Assembly: GCA_036268875.1 (NCBI GenBank)
Contig: DATATI010000063.1
Span: forward strand, 49,813-113,812
DNA length: 64,000 nucleotides
DNA from: Polyangia bacterium
GTDB lineage: Bacteria > Myxococcota_A > Polyangia > Fen-1088
Direction: 5' to 3'
The number at the start of each line of letters is the position of its first letter. Position 1 is the first letter of the stretch. The notes beneath the pieces are model-generated. The model was given only the letters and a program-made list of their open reading frames with translations, made no database searches and was not told where the DNA came from. This document shows, piece after piece, positions 1 through 7,880 of this stretch. The position numbers were made by a program, and so were the translations under genes.

Positions 1-476
1 TTCTCTTGATAGCCCACCAGATCGGGGCGAACGATGGTCGGGGCCGAATTGGAAGCGCCCGCCGCGTTCGCGCTGGGAACCTCGGGCCGCGGCGCGGGAA
101 TGCGCCCCTGGAAAAGAGGCGGCAGCGACTGGTCCTTGAGAATCTCGATCGGGTGGGTCCAGGTGATCCCACCAAGCGCGTCGGCCGTGGTCTGGAAGGC
201 GGTGGCGTTGCTGATCGGGCAACGTTTGGCGGCGATCGGATCCAGACGGCTGACCTGGTCGACGAACGCCTGTTCCTTCATGACGGCGCCGTCGCCCGGC
301 ACGCGGACCAGGCTGCGGTAACTGACCGTGTAGTCGCTGCGGTCAATCGGCGTCTTGTCGCTGGGCTTCGATCCGCCGCCGCTGCCGCAGCCGGCGAGGC
401 TGCCGGCCACTGTCATCCAGAGCGTTGCGCCCAGGGCGCGAAAGGTCGCACTCGTCGGTCTCGTTCGCGTCGCCAT
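1..476 (-). CDS. Lipoprotein, 3' part cut by window edge
   Basis: A reading frame opens at an ATG at 476 and stays open to the left edge, about 158 codons. It begins with a basic stretch (MATRTRP) and a hydrophobic segment, and ends its signal in a lipobox L-A-G-C at about residues 28-31, followed by a Gly/Ser linker, so it is a probable lipidated envelope protein. The mature part (SYRSLVRVPGDGAVMKEQ and onward) contains one further Cys and a Pro/Ala-rich stretch. I do not recognise a family. The C-terminus lies outside the window. It is divergent from the operon starting at 694, with about 217 bp between them that could hold both promoters. Confidence 0.7.
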   Translation of the reverse strand, partial: MATRTRPTSATFRALGATLWMTVAGSLAGCGSGGGSKPSDKTPIDRSDYTVSYRSLVRVPGDGAVMKEQAFVDQVSRLDPIAAKRCPISNATAFQTTADALGGITWTHPIEILKDQSLPPLFQGRIPAPRPEVPSANAAGASNSAPTIVRPDLVGYQE

Positions 477-693
477 GAGGGGCTCCTTGTCCAGCGGTTC
501 CAATTGCCCCTTTCCATCAGCAAGCGACGTGCCCAGGTATTCGGCGCGGGCGTTCCGCGGATTTCCCCGGCGATCAGAAGGCCCAGGCCCCCGTTCGCGT
601 CTCACATTCCTGAGGTTCGCGACGAAAAGAGTCCGGACGCGGGAGCCTGATCCGACGGCCTGACGACCGCCGCATGCTAACGTCGCGTCGCCC

Positions 694-1236
694 ATGAGAC
701 GATCCTGCTTTGCTTTCACGCCCGGCGCCCGCGCTGCCGCCGGCGGGCTGCTGCTGGCGCTGCTGGGCGCGGCCCGACCGGCGCGCGCCCAAGATCAGAC
801 GGTCTCGACGGTCGACCGGGTCCAGCTTGTCATCCCGCCGTCGCCGGAGGCGCCGCGGTCCACGGGCGTCATCGCCGGATCGCTGACCGCGCTTTTGCCG
901 TTGATGGTTGGCAGCGTGCTGATGTCGGAGGACAGCCGCCCCAGCCGCCAGCGCGACGGCGTCTACATCATCCTGGGTGGCTTCGCCGCCGCGCCGCTGG
1001 TCTCGCACGCCGTCGACCGTCGCTGGAAACGTGGCACGATCTTTGGCCTGGCGTCGCTGGCCACCACCACCGCCACCTTCATCAACATGAATGACCGCGA
1101 TCCCTTCGATCCCGATCTGGCCAATCGCAAGCGGCTGCCGTTCGGCGTCCTGCTGTCGTCGGCGTTCTTCGCCGCCACCGTCGGGGTGATCGACAGCTTC
1201 ATCAACGGCCCGGTAGCGAAGGAGCGACAGCCATGA
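694..1236 (+). CDS. Exported membrane protein, first gene of DUF4266/DUF3570 operon
   Basis: This is a 180-residue protein with an N-terminal signal peptide (hydrophobic GGLLLALLGAARPARAQ, cleavage probably after ARA) and two or three further hydrophobic stretches (VIAGSLTALLPLMVGSVLM, GVYIILGGFAAAPLVSH, FGVLLSSAFFAATVGVI). It is therefore likely an inner-membrane or envelope protein. No family is recognised. Its stop overlaps the next start in an ATGA, so it is translationally coupled to the DUF4266 gene and probably works with it. The ATG is chosen because the signal peptide follows directly; no clear Shine-Dalgarno precedes it. Confidence 0.75.
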   Translation: MRRSCFAFTPGARAAAGGLLLALLGAARPARAQDQTVSTVDRVQLVIPPSPEAPRSTGVIAGSLTALLPLMVGSVLMSEDSRPSRQRDGVYIILGGFAAAPLVSHAVDRRWKRGTIFGLASLATTTATFINMNDRDPFDPDLANRKRLPFGVLLSSAFFAATVGVIDSFINGPVAKERQP

Positions 1237-1454
1237 AGCGATTCGTGTTGCTGGTGCTGGCGGCCGCGACGCTGGCGTCGACCGCCGCCTGCGTGGTGGT
1301 GCCGCAGAACCGACGCAAGCACCTGGCTGATCCGATGATGCGCTTCGACGCGGACGCGCTGGAGGCGCACAAGAAGCAAAAGTTTTACAGCACCCGGGAA
1401 GGCGCCGCGGGCGGCGACGGAACGCCAGCAGGCGGTGGCTGCGGCTGCCAGTGA
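1233..1454 (+). CDS. DUF4266 small lipoprotein
   Basis: This 73-residue protein has a signal ending in a lipobox-like S-T-A-A-C at about residues 16-20. The conserved block VPQNRRKHLADPMMRFD follows, and the protein ends in a Gly-rich Cys pair, GGGCGCQ. The combination of the NRRKHLADPMM block and the CGC terminus is characteristic of the DUF4266 family. Members usually sit beside a DUF3570 gene and a TlpA-like thioredoxin, exactly the order seen here. The start overlaps the previous stop (ATGA) and its own stop overlaps the GTG of the next gene (GTGA). The two terminal cysteines could bind metal or be a redox target of the downstream thioredoxin; that is inference. Confidence 0.85.
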   Translation: MKRFVLLVLAAATLASTAACVVVPQNRRKHLADPMMRFDADALEAHKKQKFYSTREGAAGGDGTPAGGGCGCQ

Positions 1455-2629
1455 CGGTGATTCTTGCCGCTGTCGCGCTGCTGGCGACGGTCACACCGGC
1501 GGCGGCCGTCGGCGTGGTGCCCGCCGCAGAGCCGGCACCGCCGGTCTATCAGATCGAATCGGTGCGCGTGCGCTACACGCATTACGTGCAGACCGGCATC
1601 GGCTATCAATCGGCCGCCGGGCCGGCCGGCGCGCCGGGCTCTGAAGCCGCCACCATCGAACAGCCGCAGGCCGAGGTGGTGGCGCGTCTCGGCGATCGCT
1701 TGACCCAGCGGGTGTGGGTTCCGGTCGACGTCATCACCGCCGCCTCGCCCGATCATTCGCGCTATGGCAAGCCGCTGGATGCGCCCGTCGACGCCGTCAG
1801 CACCGCCTCGCGCGTCAACAGCGCCGAATCGCTGGAGACGTCGTCGACGTACCGCTGGAGCCGGACCACCGACGTGTCCTTCCGTGCCGGCATCCACATC
1901 GAAGAGCCGTTCGAATCGTGGTCGTTCGGGATGGGCTACTCCCGGTCGCTGGCCGAGGACAACGCGGTGATCGCCGCCAGCGTTAACCAGGTGGTCGATT
2001 GGTTCGACAGATTCGCCCTGGACGGCACGCGCCACAGCCGGGCCAGCCGATCGACCACCAACGTCAACCTGTCATTGACCCAGCTTTTGTCGCCGACCAC
2101 CGTGGCGGCGTTCTCGTACGGTGGCACCGTGCAAGAAGGCACGTTGACCAACACCTGGAACAGCGTGCTGCTGTCCGACGGCACCCGCGGCGATGAACGC
2201 ATGCCGCGCGTGCGGCAGCGCCACGCCCTGGCCGCCCGCCTGGCGCAGTGGCTGCCGTGGCAGGGCGCGCTGAAGCTGTATTACCGCGCGTATCTCGATG
2301 ACTGGGGCATCGGGGCGCACACCGTCGAGAGCGATCTGGCGCAGCGGATCTTGCCGTTCTTGCACGTGCAGGCCGTCTATCGATTTCACCATCAGTCGGC
2401 CACGAGGTACTTCACCACCAGCGGCGATCCGATGGGCACCGGCTATCGCACCGCCGACAGCGATCTGGCTGGGTTCCGGGCCCAGACCATCGGCGGGGCA
2501 ATTTCCTTCGATCTGCCGATGATTCGCTGGATGCAAGACCTGCACGCCGATATCGGATATGAACACTACTTTCGTTCGAACCAATTGACCGTCGACATCA
2601 CCACATGCGCTCTGGGTTTGCGTTTCTAG
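1451..2629 (+). CDS. DUF3570 outer-membrane beta-barrel-like protein
   Basis: This 392-residue protein starts with a signal peptide (VILAAVALLATVTPAAA, cleavage near AVG). The rest is an alternating amphipathic, aromatic-rich sequence typical of outer-membrane barrels. The C-terminal third (TRYFTTSGDPMGTGYRTADS, SFDLPMIRWMQDLHADIGYE) and a final Leu-Arg-Phe fit the DUF3570 family. It probably sits in the outer membrane, perhaps as a secretion or docking partner for the DUF4266 lipoprotein. The start codon is GTG, overlapping the preceding stop. The 3' end overlaps the TlpA-like gene by 25 bp, so all four genes of the operon are coupled. Molecular function is unknown. Confidence 0.85.
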   Translation: MTVILAAVALLATVTPAAAVGVVPAAEPAPPVYQIESVRVRYTHYVQTGIGYQSAAGPAGAPGSEAATIEQPQAEVVARLGDRLTQRVWVPVDVITAASPDHSRYGKPLDAPVDAVSTASRVNSAESLETSSTYRWSRTTDVSFRAGIHIEEPFESWSFGMGYSRSLAEDNAVIAASVNQVVDWFDRFALDGTRHSRASRSTTNVNLSLTQLLSPTTVAAFSYGGTVQEGTLTNTWNSVLLSDGTRGDERMPRVRQRHALAARLAQWLPWQGALKLYYRAYLDDWGIGAHTVESDLAQRILPFLHVQAVYRFHHQSATRYFTTSGDPMGTGYRTADSDLAGFRAQTIGGAISFDLPMIRWMQDLHADIGYEHYFRSNQLTVDITTCALGLRF

Positions 2630-3144
2630 CGTCGCTGGCCATCGCGCTGGCCGTGAGCGCCGGCTGTGCGGGCGGCGCCGGGCGCTCCGCGGCGGGCACG
2701 CCGGCTGCCGCGTCCGCTTTCACCTTTCGTGATGTGGTGCTGAGCGATCTCAACGGCCGTCCGACCCGGCTGGCGGACGCGGTCGGCCACCAACCGGCGT
2801 TGCTCAGCTTCTGGGCGCCGTGGTGCGATCCCTGCGTGCGCGAACAGCCGGCGCTGGAAAGTTTGTCTCGCCAGGCCAGCGCCTGCGGCGCCACCGTCGT
2901 CGGTGTGGCCGTCGGCGAGACCCGCGCCACCATCAATCGGTTCGTTCGCGCGCGGCGCCTGGATTTTCCCCAGCTGGCCGATCAGGACTTTCATCTGTCC
3001 GACGCTCTCGGCCAGCGGCGCATCCCCGCCACGTTGGTCTTGGACGCTGACCAGAACGTCATCTTCACCGGCGAGAGCCTGGACGCGCGCGCGGTCGCCG
3101 CGCTGAAAAAAACCGTCGCCGGCGCCGACTGCTCATGGCCATAG
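2605..3144 (+). CDS. TlpA-like periplasmic thioredoxin lipoprotein
   Basis: This 179-residue protein has a signal peptide and lipobox (V-S-A-G-C), then a thioredoxin/AhpC-TSA fold of the TlpA type. The redox motif is W-A-P-W-C-D-P-C near residues 70-77, followed by the expected REQPALESL helix and a cis-Pro region (RRIPATLVLD). It most likely reduces or shuffles cysteines of exported partners. The adjacent DUF4266 protein with its CGC tail is an obvious candidate substrate, but that link is inferred from context. It overlaps the end of the DUF3570 gene and ends the operon. An ApbE-type flavin transferase often found with this gene set is not adjacent here. Confidence 0.85.
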   Translation: MRSGFAFLASLAIALAVSAGCAGGAGRSAAGTPAAASAFTFRDVVLSDLNGRPTRLADAVGHQPALLSFWAPWCDPCVREQPALESLSRQASACGATVVGVAVGETRATINRFVRARRLDFPQLADQDFHLSDALGQRRIPATLVLDADQNVIFTGESLDARAVAALKKTVAGADCSWP

Positions 3145-3197
3145 CCGCTCACAGGCAGCGAGCACCGCGCGCGCAGTTATGATGTAATAGGCAGGCT

Positions 3198-4388
3198 TTG
3201 GCCGATCAGGATCCACCGCAGCGGCCGCCGATCCCGCTGAAGATGCGGACCGAGGAGTTCTCGGTTCCGAACCCGGCCTTCCTGCCGGGGCCCATTTTGA
3301 CGCTGTCTCCCGAGGAGATCGCCCGCTTCTTCGTGCGCGTGCGGCGCGAGCAGGACGACACCGAGCGCTGGGACGTCCGCCTGGACGCTGCTCTGCGGGA
3401 GATCCTGGAGCGCGCCAACGACTTCGTGCCGTCAGAATCAGGCGGCATCTTGCTGGACGATCCGCGTGCCAAGCTGGCCGGCTCCCCGGCGCCGCGCCTG
3501 ACCTTCATCGCCGCCTTCGGTCCGGGCGGTGAGAATCTCCTCGGCAAGCGCGTGCCCAGCGATCGGGGATTCGCCGGGCAGATCTACCGCTCGGGCCGCC
3601 CGTTCCCGACCGACGCGCTGGCGCCCGAGGATCCGATGGTGCAGGCGGCGGTCGGCACCGAGCTGCGTACGCTGATCGGCGTGCCGGTCATCGTCGGCGA
3701 ATCGATCTGCGGCGTGCTGTACCTGGCCAACCGGCGCTCGGGCGGGTCGTACGTGCCGCGCGACAAGGAGCTTTTGCGCATTTTCGCCGCTTACATGTCT
3801 TCGTCCATCCAGAACGCGCTGGATGCCATCCGCGCCCGCGCCCTGGCCCGGGTCGACGATCTCACGGGCCTCTTCAACAGCCGCTATTTTCACACCCGGC
3901 TGGAAGACGAGATCGTCCGCGCCGATCGCGACAACAGCGAGCTGTCGATGCTGTTCATCGATCTCGATCGGTTCAAGACCGTCAACGATCGCTTCGGCCA
4001 CCTGGCGGGAAGCTGGACGTTGCAGAAGGTGGCGCGCCTCCTGGCAGAGAACGCGCCGCCCGCCGCGGTGCTGGCCCGTTACGGCGGCGACGAGTTCGTG
4101 GTCATCCTGCCGGGATCGAATCTGCAGCGCGCCAAGCAGACCGCCGAGACGCTGCGGGCGATCATCGCCGACACGACCTTCTTCGACGCCGCCTCGGGCA
4201 CCAGCGACACCACGCCGCTGCCGCGCATCTCGGCGTCGCTCGGCGTGGCGTCGTACCGCGAGCACCTGGCCCCGGGCGGCTCGCACCAGCGACGGGAGAA
4301 CATCTTCCTGCGCCTGGCCGATTCAGCGATGTACCGGGCCAAGGCCAACGGCCGCAACCGCGTCGAGTCCGCCGAGGCCGAAGAATAA
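3198..4388 (+). CDS. GAF-GGDEF diguanylate cyclase
   Basis: This protein of about 396 residues has an N-terminal GAF sensor domain (roughly residues 35-205, with RGFAGQIYRSGRPF and LIGVPVIVGESICGVLYLAN) and a C-terminal GGDEF domain (about 215-390). The active site GGDEF is intact, as is the metal motif IDLDRFKTVND. The helix that normally reads GHxxGD reads GHLAGS, so the Asp that contacts guanine in PleD-like enzymes is Ser. No RxxD inhibitory site is visible before GGDEF. It should make c-di-GMP in the cytosol under GAF control, unless that change impairs it. The start could be the TTG at 3198 or the ATG at 3243. It stands alone and converges on the FlgM-like gene. Confidence 0.9.
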   Translation: MADQDPPQRPPIPLKMRTEEFSVPNPAFLPGPILTLSPEEIARFFVRVRREQDDTERWDVRLDAALREILERANDFVPSESGGILLDDPRAKLAGSPAPRLTFIAAFGPGGENLLGKRVPSDRGFAGQIYRSGRPFPTDALAPEDPMVQAAVGTELRTLIGVPVIVGESICGVLYLANRRSGGSYVPRDKELLRIFAAYMSSSIQNALDAIRARALARVDDLTGLFNSRYFHTRLEDEIVRADRDNSELSMLFIDLDRFKTVNDRFGHLAGSWTLQKVARLLAENAPPAAVLARYGGDEFVVILPGSNLQRAKQTAETLRAIIADTTFFDAASGTSDTTPLPRISASLGVASYREHLAPGGSHQRRENIFLRLADSAMYRAKANGRNRVESAEAEE

Positions 4389-4413
4389 ACCGGTCGGGAC
4401 CAACAAAAGCGAA

Positions 4414-4456
4414 CGAGCCCCGAAGGCCGATCCAGATCGATCGGCCGCGGGGCTCG
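4414..4456 (-). terminator. Strong intergenic hairpin terminator
   Basis: Two nested perfect arms pair here. CGAGCCCCG (4414-4422) pairs with CGGGGCTCG (4448-4456), and GGCCGATC (4425-4432) pairs with GATCGGCC (4439-4446), around a 6-nt loop. On the minus strand it is followed by a T-rich stretch (TTCGCTTTTGTTGG) and lies 22 bp after the FlgM-like stop. That makes it a good intrinsic terminator for that gene, and it may also stop transcription from the GGDEF gene on the other strand. Confidence 0.75.
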
Positions 4457-4477
4457 CGCGGAAGACGAGACCGACGG

Positions 4478-4702
4478 CTACTCGTCCAGCGCCGGGATGC
4501 CGGCCACCAGCAAGATGCGGGTGGCGAGGGCGCGCGGGCTGACCTGATATTGACCGGCGCCGACCAGGCGGCGCAGCAAATCGACCCGGGCGGCGCGCGT
4601 CATCGCCGGATGAACAAAGGCGTGCTTCGCGGAGTGCGGAGCGGAAAGAGGAGCACGGTTGTGGTTGATGTGGCGGGTGGTATCTCGCATACCCACACCC
4701 AT
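4478..4702 (-). CDS. FlgM-like anti-sigma-28 factor
   Basis: This small protein has 74 residues or fewer. Its C-terminal half, RAARVDLLRRLVGAGQYQV followed by SPRALATRIL, matches the sigma-28-binding segment of FlgM proteins (R..RV..LR..I..G.Y.V.p..lA..il). The first half is short, polar and probably disordered, as in FlgM. FlgM proteins bind a FliA-type sigma factor and hold it inactive. A FliA-type gene lies about 800 bp upstream on the same strand, with one lipoprotein gene between. The start may be the ATG at 4702 or the one at 4690. No flagellar structural genes are present in this window, so the target regulon is unknown. Confidence 0.7.
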   Translation of the reverse strand: MGVGMRDTTRHINHNRAPLSAPHSAKHAFVHPAMTRAARVDLLRRLVGAGQYQVSPRALATRILLVAGIPALDE

Positions 4703-4834
4703 CGGCCGCCCCAGAAAAAATCTTAAGCGGAAAAATCACACCGCCCGAATTGCCCCACAATTGCCAGTCGTTGCCCGCGAATATTCAGGCCAGCACGAAG
4801 AACGGCAGAATCAAAACGCCGAGCTGCGAGGAGT

Positions 4835-5413
4835 TCAGTTGCCACCGCAGGTAGGGAACTGAATGCCACCCGGCTGAGCCGTCAAAGTGCAGCGAGAGCC
4901 GTCACTGCACTCGTCACCGATCTGAAAATAGTGGCCAGAACTCTGCTCGAAGCATTCGTAGATCGGCGCCTGGTAAACATCACACGAAGGCATCACGTTG
5001 TACTCCAAGGTCGATTGAGGGTCGGTGACGAGAAACAGATGGCAGGTGCCATCGCCGCATGAGCTGTCAATAGGCACTTCGAAATCCGTTTCGGTGCCAG
5101 AGCCCGCCGGCTTCGTCTGGACGTGACAGTCAGCCTGGCAGACGCCCATGAAGGGCGTGCCTTCGGGGGTGTCGACATAGATTTCCCCGAAACTCAGATC
5201 GTTGGCGATTTGAGGAACCACGCAGTAGCCAACGTGAGCGCCGGCGCACGGATCTTTGTAACCCTTCGCGCTGTAGGCGATTTCACACGCACTGCCAGCC
5301 TTCAGACCGAGGGTCGTCTTACCGACGTTCGGATCGCCAGGGTCGGAAGCGGAGTCGCAGCCGGCGGCCAAGGTAACGAATGCCAGAACCAGAGTGCATT
5401 TGAGCTTGTTCAC
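4835..5413 (-). CDS. Cys-rich secreted lipoprotein
   Basis: The start is set at a GTG at 5413, because translation from there gives a compact lipoprotein signal (NKLKCTLVLAFVTLAAGC, lipobox L-A-A-G-C). A longer in-frame start at 5497 would add about 28 residues with no signal character. The mature part of about 170 residues contains around a dozen cysteines (for example GVCQADCHVQ, DSSCGDGTCH, CSDGSRC), suggesting several disulfides in an extracytoplasmic protein. No family is recognised. It sits between the FlgM-like and FliA-like genes on the same strand, so it could be a sigma-28 target or a passenger. Confidence 0.7.
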   Translation of the reverse strand: MNKLKCTLVLAFVTLAAGCDSASDPGDPNVGKTTLGLKAGSACEIAYSAKGYKDPCAGAHVGYCVVPQIANDLSFGEIYVDTPEGTPFMGVCQADCHVQTKPAGSGTETDFEVPIDSSCGDGTCHLFLVTDPQSTLEYNVMPSCDVYQAPIYECFEQSSGHYFQIGDECSDGSRCTLTAQPGGIQFPTCGGN

Positions 5414-5506
5414 TTGTGTCTGCCCAAATGGATCGCGTTGGGGGAATTCGTACAACCAAACATCGCTGTGCTCATCGGCAGATCGAATTCGCCGCAACAG
5501 CCACGC

Positions 5507-6265
5507 TCAGGCCGCTGCCTCGGTGGCCAGATCGTCCAGGGATTCGCGCAGGCGCTTGGTCGCCTCGCCGTGAATCTGGCAGACACGCGATTCGGTGACC
5601 CCCAGGACGGCGCCGATCTCTTTCAGGTTCAAATTCTCGCAGTAGTAGAGGGAGAGGACCTGCTGCATCTTCTCGGGCAGGTCCTCGATGCCGTTCACCA
5701 GCTGTGACAGCATCTCGCGGCGAGAGGCCTGCTCGAACGGGTCGGCGGCTTGTTGATCACCGGTGCGCTCCAGCAAGTCGGGACCGGCGTCGTCGATACC
5801 CACCACCGACGAGCCAGACAGCTTCTGCTGGCGCGCGTAAAGCTCGTCGACGCCGACGCCCAGGCGGCGGGCGATCTCCTCCTGGTCAGGCGTACGGCCA
5901 AGCTGCGCCTCCAGGCGCCGGGTGGCGTCGCGCAGTTCGTTCGACAGCCGGCGCATGTCGCGTGACAGCGTATCGCGCGAGCGAAGATCATCCAGCATGG
6001 CGCCGCGGATGCGGAACTCGGCGAAGGCCTCGAATCGGTCGACGCGCTTCGGATCGAAACGCTCGGCGGCCTCCATCAAACCGATCACGCCCGACGAGAT
6101 CAGATCGTCGATCTCCACGTGCGCCGGCAGGCGGCGGGCCAATCGACGCGCGACCTTCTCGATGTAAGGAAAGAACTTCGCCGCATACTCGTTGCGGCGC
6201 ACGATCAGTTCTTTCTGGCTGGTCTTGCGCGCTTTGTTCGCCTTCTTACGTTTCTTGGCTGCCAT
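5507..6265 (-). CDS. fliA: FliA/WhiG-type sigma-28 factor
   Basis: This is a 252-residue sigma-70 family factor of group 3. After a Lys-rich leader it has region 2 (ARRLARRLPAHVEIDDLISS, then GVIGLMEAAERFDP and FRIRGAMLDDLRSRD), region 3 (RRLEAQLGRTPDQEEIARRL) and region 4 with its helix-turn-helix (LKEIGAVLGVTESRVCQIH). The RIRGAMLDDLR and ESRVCQIH elements are typical of FliA/WhiG. It would direct RNA polymerase to sigma-28 promoters and is probably restrained by the FlgM-like protein downstream. A -24/-12 promoter candidate lies just upstream, and the gene beyond is an NtrC-type activator. The flagellar connection of the symbol is not supported by neighbours. Confidence 0.9.
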   Translation of the reverse strand: MAAKKRKKANKARKTSQKELIVRRNEYAAKFFPYIEKVARRLARRLPAHVEIDDLISSGVIGLMEAAERFDPKRVDRFEAFAEFRIRGAMLDDLRSRDTLSRDMRRLSNELRDATRRLEAQLGRTPDQEEIARRLGVGVDELYARQQKLSGSSVVGIDDAGPDLLERTGDQQAADPFEQASRREMLSQLVNGIEDLPEKMQQVLSLYYCENLNLKEIGAVLGVTESRVCQIHGEATKRLRESLDDLATEAAA

Positions 6266-6279
6266 GCAGGGGATCTACA

Positions 6280-6294
6280 GCACTTGCTGTGCCA
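6280..6294 (-). promoter_or_regulatory. Candidate sigma-54 (-24/-12) promoter for the FliA-type gene
   Basis: Read on the minus strand, TGGCAC is followed after five bases by GTGC, giving the required GG-N10-GC spacing; consensus is TGGCACG-N4-TTGC. One base of the -12 element differs. The predicted start at about 6268 is only about 3 nt before the ATG at 6265, so the message would be nearly leaderless. Palindromic TGACGG boxes lie about 60-115 bp further upstream, a usual place for enhancer sites. Confidence 0.5.
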
Positions 6295-6355
6295 CGTTCC
6301 TGGCGTGTCGGCGGGGCCGAGATCTCGCCGCTTGCTGATCGCGGCGATCGTCAAA

Positions 6356-6407
6356 CCGTCATCGCCTTGGCGGTCAGGCGAATTGACGGCCGTCAACCGG
6401 ATGACGG
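6356..6407. promoter_or_regulatory. Palindromic TGACGG/CCGTCA boxes, possible activator enhancer
   Basis: A perfect 14-bp palindrome, TTGACGGCCGTCAA, lies at 6383-6396. It is flanked by further half-sites CCGTCA at 6356-6361 and TGACGG at 6402-6407. They lie between the NtrC-type regulator gene and the FliA-type gene, upstream of the candidate -24/-12 promoter. Binding by the neighbouring regulator is inferred. Confidence 0.5.
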
Positions 6408-6487
6408 TGGCAGCGACCATTCACCGTCGGAGATTTGACCCGACGCGGGAACGGAGAATGTGCGTGCCCTGTGCCAGCTGTACGCCG

Positions 6488-7831
6488 TCAGGCCACGTTC
6501 CGGCGACGAAGTTTTTCCACCAAGGTGGTGCGGTTCATACCCAATAGTTCAGCGGCGCGGTTCTTGTTGCCGCCGGTGCGTTCCAGCGCTTGCCCGATCA
6601 GCTTTTCTTCCAGCTGCATCAACAGCACCCGCAGATCAACGCCGCCGGTCGGCAAGTCCAGTGTCCCGCCGTCCAGATCGATGACGCTGGTGCGCAGCTG
6701 GGCCGGAAGGTCTTCCATCTGCACCATGCGGTTGCCGGCGACGATCACCAGACGGTCGATGAGGTTCTCGAGCTCGCGCACGTTGCCCGGCCAGTCGTAC
6801 GCACACAGCCGCTGCATGACGTCCAGCGCGAAGCCCGGCACGCTCCGTCCTTCGCGAGAGTTCACCTCGCTGCGAAAGTGCTCGGCCAGCGGCGGAATAT
6901 CCTGGCGCCGATCGCGCAGCGGTGGGATCTCGATGGGGATGACATCCAGGCGATAAAACAGATCCTCTCGAAAGGTGCCGTCGTGGATCATCGCTTCGAG
7001 GTTGCGGTGGGTCGCCGCCACCACGCGCACGTCGATGGGAAACGATTCGCTGCCACCGACGGGCGTCACCTCTCGCTCTTGCAGGGCCCGCAACAGCTTT
7101 GCTTGCAGGTTGCGCGGCATGTCGCCGATCTCGTCGAAGAACAACGTACCGCGCTGGGCGGACAGGAACCGGCCGGTGCGCGCGCGATCCGCGCCGGTGA
7201 AGGCGCCGCGCACGTGCCCGAACAGTTCGGATTCGGCCAGCGAATCAGGAATGGCCGCCATGTTCACGGCGACGAAGGGCGCTGCCCGACGGTGGCTGGC
7301 GCCGTGAATCAGGCGAGCCACCACTTCCTTGCCGGTGCCGGTCTCGCCGCGGATCAGCACGCTGGCATCCGTGTCGGCCACCTGGTCGACGCGATCGAGG
7401 ACCAATTTCATCGCCGGGTGATCGCCGATCACCGCCGCGCCAGGCGTCTGCCGGGCCCGGCTGGTGGTGGTCGATTGGGCGTTCAGCAGCCGCACCAGCG
7501 ACTGTTCCAGAACCGAGACATGAAAGGGTTTGACCAGCACGTCGGCCGCCCCAGCGCGCAACGCCGCCACCGCTTCCGTCACCGTGCCGGCCGACGTCAA
7601 CGCCACCACCGCCACCGGCGGAAACGAATTGCGCAGGGACTGCAGCAACTCTTGTCCGTCGGGCAATTGCAGGTCGGTGATGCACAGATCAAAACGCTCG
7701 ACGGCCAGGCGGGCGATCGCCTCGCGCCCCGTCGGTAATACCGCCGCGTCGTGGCCCAGCGTCTTGATGAGGCGCACCAGTCCCGCGTGGATCGAGGGGT
7801 CATTTTCGACGAGGAGAATCTTCTTACCCAT
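6488..7831 (-). CDS. NtrC-family sigma-54-dependent response regulator
   Basis: This is a protein of about 447 residues with three domains. The receiver domain (about 1-115) has phosphoacceptor Asp in LCITDLQLPDG and Lys in VLVKPF. The AAA+ domain (about 135-375) has Walker A GETGTGKE, an intact GAFTGA sigma-54 contact loop and Walker B LFFDEIGDM. A Fis-type helix-turn-helix ends the protein (GGNKNRAAELLGMNRTTLVE). It is a phosphorylation-controlled activator of sigma-54 promoters. No cognate kinase is adjacent. The start is set at the ATG that immediately precedes KKILLVEND; an in-frame ATG ten codons upstream (7861) is possible. The gene upstream of the FliA-type sigma suggests a sigma-54 to sigma-28 cascade. 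Confidence 0.93.
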   Translation of the reverse strand: MGKKILLVENDPSIHAGLVRLIKTLGHDAAVLPTGREAIARLAVERFDLCITDLQLPDGQELLQSLRNSFPPVAVVALTSAGTVTEAVAALRAGAADVLVKPFHVSVLEQSLVRLLNAQSTTTSRARQTPGAAVIGDHPAMKLVLDRVDQVADTDASVLIRGETGTGKEVVARLIHGASHRRAAPFVAVNMAAIPDSLAESELFGHVRGAFTGADRARTGRFLSAQRGTLFFDEIGDMPRNLQAKLLRALQEREVTPVGGSESFPIDVRVVAATHRNLEAMIHDGTFREDLFYRLDVIPIEIPPLRDRRQDIPPLAEHFRSEVNSREGRSVPGFALDVMQRLCAYDWPGNVRELENLIDRLVIVAGNRMVQMEDLPAQLRTSVIDLDGGTLDLPTGGVDLRVLLMQLEEKLIGQALERTGGNKNRAAELLGMNRTTLVEKLRRRNVA

Positions 7832-7880
7832 TTGCCAACTTGATTCATCGGCGGTGGGCATTGCCTCTTGAGCAGTCTTG

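Noticed and set aside
4323..4760. 145-codon minus-strand frame over the GGDEF end and FlgM-like gene
   Set aside because: It covers the terminator hairpin and lies out of frame with the FlgM-like motif.
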